Below, piece after piece: positions 7,168-8,600 of a DNA stretch of 8,600 bases. Position numbers and translations under genes: made by a program. This DNA comes from Spirochaetales bacterium (GTDB lineage Bacteria; Spirochaetota; Spirochaetia; SZUA-6; DRHE01). Each line of letters opens with the position of its first letter. Within the stretch, counting starts at the first letter, position 1. Where the stretch lies: the NCBI GenBank assembly GCA_023136785.1, contig JAGLQP010000069.1:1-8600 (forward strand), in the 5' to 3' direction. The notes beneath the pieces are model-generated. The model searched no databases. It was given only the letters and a program-made list of their open reading frames with translations, and had not been told where the DNA came from.

Positions 7168-7830
7168 TTGAACGGTGAGAGCTTGCGCGAGACCCTGGCT
7201 GTTGTTGCAGCCTGGCAGGGTGTGCCTTTAAACTTCTCGACAATTGGGAAGCAGTTGAACATATCCTGTCCAGCCGCTAAAGCAAGGGTATTGAACCTGG
7301 TAGAGGCTGATCTAGCCTGGCTCCTCAATCCTCTGCCAGCCAGCATAGATAGTCGCGCACGGAAATCCCCGAAGCTCTACCTCACCGGTTCGACTCAATC
7401 CACTGGACCTCTGGCAGAGGAAGTACGGTTTCGGAAGCGGATGATCAAGACCGTCTGCTCCCATGAAGCAGCCAGAAACCCTTCCAGCAGGTTTTGCTAC
7501 TATGGAGGGTACGGGAAAACCCACATCGAGCTCGTTGTGCAGACCCCTTCAAAGCGGATCGGCTTCGTTTTTCTGCAGGAACCACACCCCAATAGATGGT
7601 GCTGGAGCTACTGCAAACGGGTTTTGGCAAGAGACGTCGTCCAAGGAGCTTTTGTGCTGTATCCCGGGCGGCGTATCTTCTTTGCGGCCCGGCGATTGGT
7701 GATCCTGCCTACCGGAGAGTTCCTAAAATCTTACCGGCGCTGGATGAATGCCTGCCTGGGATCGTCGCGGAAACTCCTTCTGCGTCTGGTTCGAGAGTAC
7801 AACAGCGTTCATGCCGAGCAGCTTCCTTGA
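7168..7830 (+). CDS. Stand-alone DUF4143-like protein (C-terminal part of an AAA-type ATPase family, no ATPase domain)
   Basis: A 220-residue protein starting at TTG behind a consensus Shine-Dalgarno. It resembles the DUF4143 region that normally follows an AAA-type ATPase domain. LAVVAAWQGVPLNFSTIGKQLNIS (about 10-33) and the following helix look like a helix-turn-helix or winged helix. KSPKLYLTG is close to the family's KSPKLYF-D-G segment. THIELVV is in the place of the usual nuclease-like EVDFVV strand. No Walker A or B motif is present, and in-frame stops upstream rule out a missing ATPase part in the same frame. The Lys expected in the later EVK-type strand seems absent (GFVFLQEP), so nuclease activity is unlikely. 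It may be a domain remnant that is still expressed, or a small regulator. It is divergent from the methyltransferase gene and lies 33 nt before leuB. The family match is from memory of its pattern. Confidence 0.68.
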   Translation: MNGESLRETLAVVAAWQGVPLNFSTIGKQLNISCPAAKARVLNLVEADLAWLLNPLPASIDSRARKSPKLYLTGSTQSTGPLAEEVRFRKRMIKTVCSHEAARNPSSRFCYYGGYGKTHIELVVQTPSKRIGFVFLQEPHPNRWCWSYCKRVLARDVVQGAFVLYPGRRIFFAARRLVILPTGEFLKSYRRWMNACLGSSRKLLLRLVREYNSVHAEQLP

Positions 7831-7855
7831 CACAATAAACGCTTGCCGCTAAGCT
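7827..7855 (+). promoter_or_regulatory. Candidate promoter for a leaderless leuB transcript
   Basis: A perfect TTGACA (7827-7832) overlaps the stop of the preceding gene. After 17 nt comes TAAGCT (7850-7855), a poor -10 with three of six matches. Transcription would start near 7862-7864, at the leuB ATG. No Shine-Dalgarno is visible before that ATG, which fits a leaderless mRNA. A small dyad CCGC/GCGG (7846-7849, 7856-7859) flanks the -10. Confidence 0.35.
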
Positions 7856-7863
7856 GCGGTCGT

Positions 7864-8600
7864 ATGTATAAAATCGCAGTAATTCCGGGTGACGGAACCG
7901 GCCCCGAAGTGATTCAGGAGGGATTGAAAGTCCTGGGCCGCGTCAGCGATCGCTTCAAAATCCAGTTCGAGTTTACCGAGTTCGACTACGGCGGTGAGCA
8001 CTACCTGAAAACCGGAGAAGTGCTTCCCGCCGATGCTGTGGAAAAGCTCAAGGCTTTCGACGCCATCTATCTGGGGGCGATCGGCCATCCCGACGTGAAG
8101 CCGGGCATTTTGGAGACGGGAATCCTACTGACCCTTCGTTTTAGCTTGGATCAATACATCAACCTTCGGCCGGTGAAGCTGTATCCGAACGTGGAAACCC
8201 CTCTGGCCAACAAAGGCCCCGAGGACATCGACTTCGTCGTTGTGCGGGAGAACACCGAAGGGCTGTACGCCGGTATCGGAGGGTTCCTGAAAAAAGGCAC
8301 GGCGGATGAGGTGGCGATTCAGGAGATGATCAACACCCGCAAGGGAGTCGAGCGCTGCATCCGCTACGCCTTCGAGTACACCCGCAAACGCAACAAGGGG
8401 AACAAGCTGACCCTCTGCGCCAAGACCAATGTTCTGACCTATGCCCACGATCTGTGGATGCGGGTTTTCACCGAGGTGAGCAAAGAGTATCCGGACATCC
8501 AGGCGGACTACGCCCACGTGGATGCCACCACTATGTGGATGGTGAAAAACCCGGAGTGGTTTGACGTCATCGTAACCACCAATATGTTCGGCGACATCAT
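7864..8600 (+). CDS. leuB: 3-isopropylmalate dehydrogenase-type enzyme, 3' end missing
   Basis: NAD-dependent decarboxylating dehydrogenase. LeuB oxidises 3-isopropylmalate in leucine biosynthesis. 245 codons are visible of a usual length of about 345-360. The N-terminus KIAVIPGDGTGPEV is the family signature. Substrate-binding and catalytic residues align with those known in Thermus IPMDH: Arg92, Arg102 (NLRP), Arg128 (VVREN), Tyr135, Lys187 (AKTN), Asp220 and Asp244 (MFGDI). The LL pair before Arg92 (Leu88-Leu89) corresponds to the residues that recognise the isopropyl group, which favours LeuB over isocitrate or tartrate dehydrogenase. The GILETGILLTLRFSLDQYINLRP segment is of the shorter type found in actinobacterial and archaeal LeuB-like enzymes. 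Homoisocitrate or tartrate dehydrogenase therefore remains possible. The ATG at 7864-7866 is set by the family N-terminus, although no ribosome binding site precedes it. No other leu gene is in the window. Confidence 0.85.
   Translation, partial: MYKIAVIPGDGTGPEVIQEGLKVLGRVSDRFKIQFEFTEFDYGGEHYLKTGEVLPADAVEKLKAFDAIYLGAIGHPDVKPGILETGILLTLRFSLDQYINLRPVKLYPNVETPLANKGPEDIDFVVVRENTEGLYAGIGGFLKKGTADEVAIQEMINTRKGVERCIRYAFEYTRKRNKGNKLTLCAKTNVLTYAHDLWMRVFTEVSKEYPDIQADYAHVDATTMWMVKNPEWFDVIVTTNMFGDI

Noticed and set aside
7074..7346. Minus-strand open frame across the promoter of the small gene
   Set aside because: It overlaps the palindrome, the Shine-Dalgarno and the 5' part of the plus-strand gene, and its translation resembles no family.
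7168..7830. Pseudogene fragment of an ATPase
   Set aside because: The frame is uninterrupted and has a consensus Shine-Dalgarno and a plausible promoter, so a functional short protein is the simpler reading, though a recent truncation cannot be excluded.
7849..8517. Minus-strand open frames opposite leuB
   Set aside because: The plus strand encodes a well-conserved dehydrogenase with all catalytic residues; the opposite frames lack any recognisable feature.
1..8600. Mobile element, prophage or CRISPR content
   Set aside because: No transposase, integrase, phage structural gene, terminal repeats or regularly spaced repeats were seen. The methyltransferase alone is not enough to call an island.

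Overview
This is a bacterial chromosomal window of moderately high GC. It holds seven genes that cover nearly all of the sequence. The gene set is mostly housekeeping: release factor 1, phosphomannomutase and a LeuB-type dehydrogenase. Into this sit signalling, membrane and DNA-modification genes. There are no transposases, integrases, tRNAs, rRNAs or CRISPR repeats. The PAS-PAS-kinase architecture and the style of the ManB and LeuB proteins would fit a free-living spirochaete or a deltaproteobacterium-like organism. That placement is a weak inference from recall, not a measurement.

Positions 1-6944 form one run on the minus strand. In transcription order it holds a 669-residue fusion of two DNA methyltransferase domains, phosphomannomutase/phosphoglucomutase (manB), a PAS-PAS histidine kinase with a C-terminal receiver domain, a rhomboid intramembrane protease, and prfA (release factor 1, cut by the left window edge). 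Gaps between genes are only about 4-50 nt, so a single operon is plausible. A candidate promoter for it lies at 6959-6987.

Positions 6945-7167 are a 223-bp divergent intergenic region, and it is the most structured non-coding stretch here. It has the candidate minus-strand promoter, a perfect 12-3-12 inverted repeat (7069-7095) overlapping a good plus-strand promoter (TTGAAA-16-TAAAAT), a second A/T-rich stem-loop (7128-7149), and a consensus Shine-Dalgarno AGGAGG. These lead into a small plus-strand gene (7168-7830). Its product resembles the C-terminal DUF4143 part of AAA-type ATPases but has no ATPase part.

Positions 7864-8600 on the plus strand are the first 245 codons of a LeuB-type decarboxylating dehydrogenase, cut by the right edge. 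It lacks an evident ribosome binding site but has a perfect TTGACA at the end of the preceding gene, which suggests a leaderless transcript.

The points most worth checking are: the kinase receiver domain has lost its phosphoacceptor aspartate; the two methyltransferase domains are fused with no visible restriction endonuclease, and the second has a variant DVPY motif; the methyltransferase start codon looks non-standard; and an orphan DUF4143/winged-helix gene sits behind a palindromic operator candidate. I see no complete, clearly new system. The divergent methyltransferase/DUF4143 pair is the only part that could be one, and that idea is speculative.
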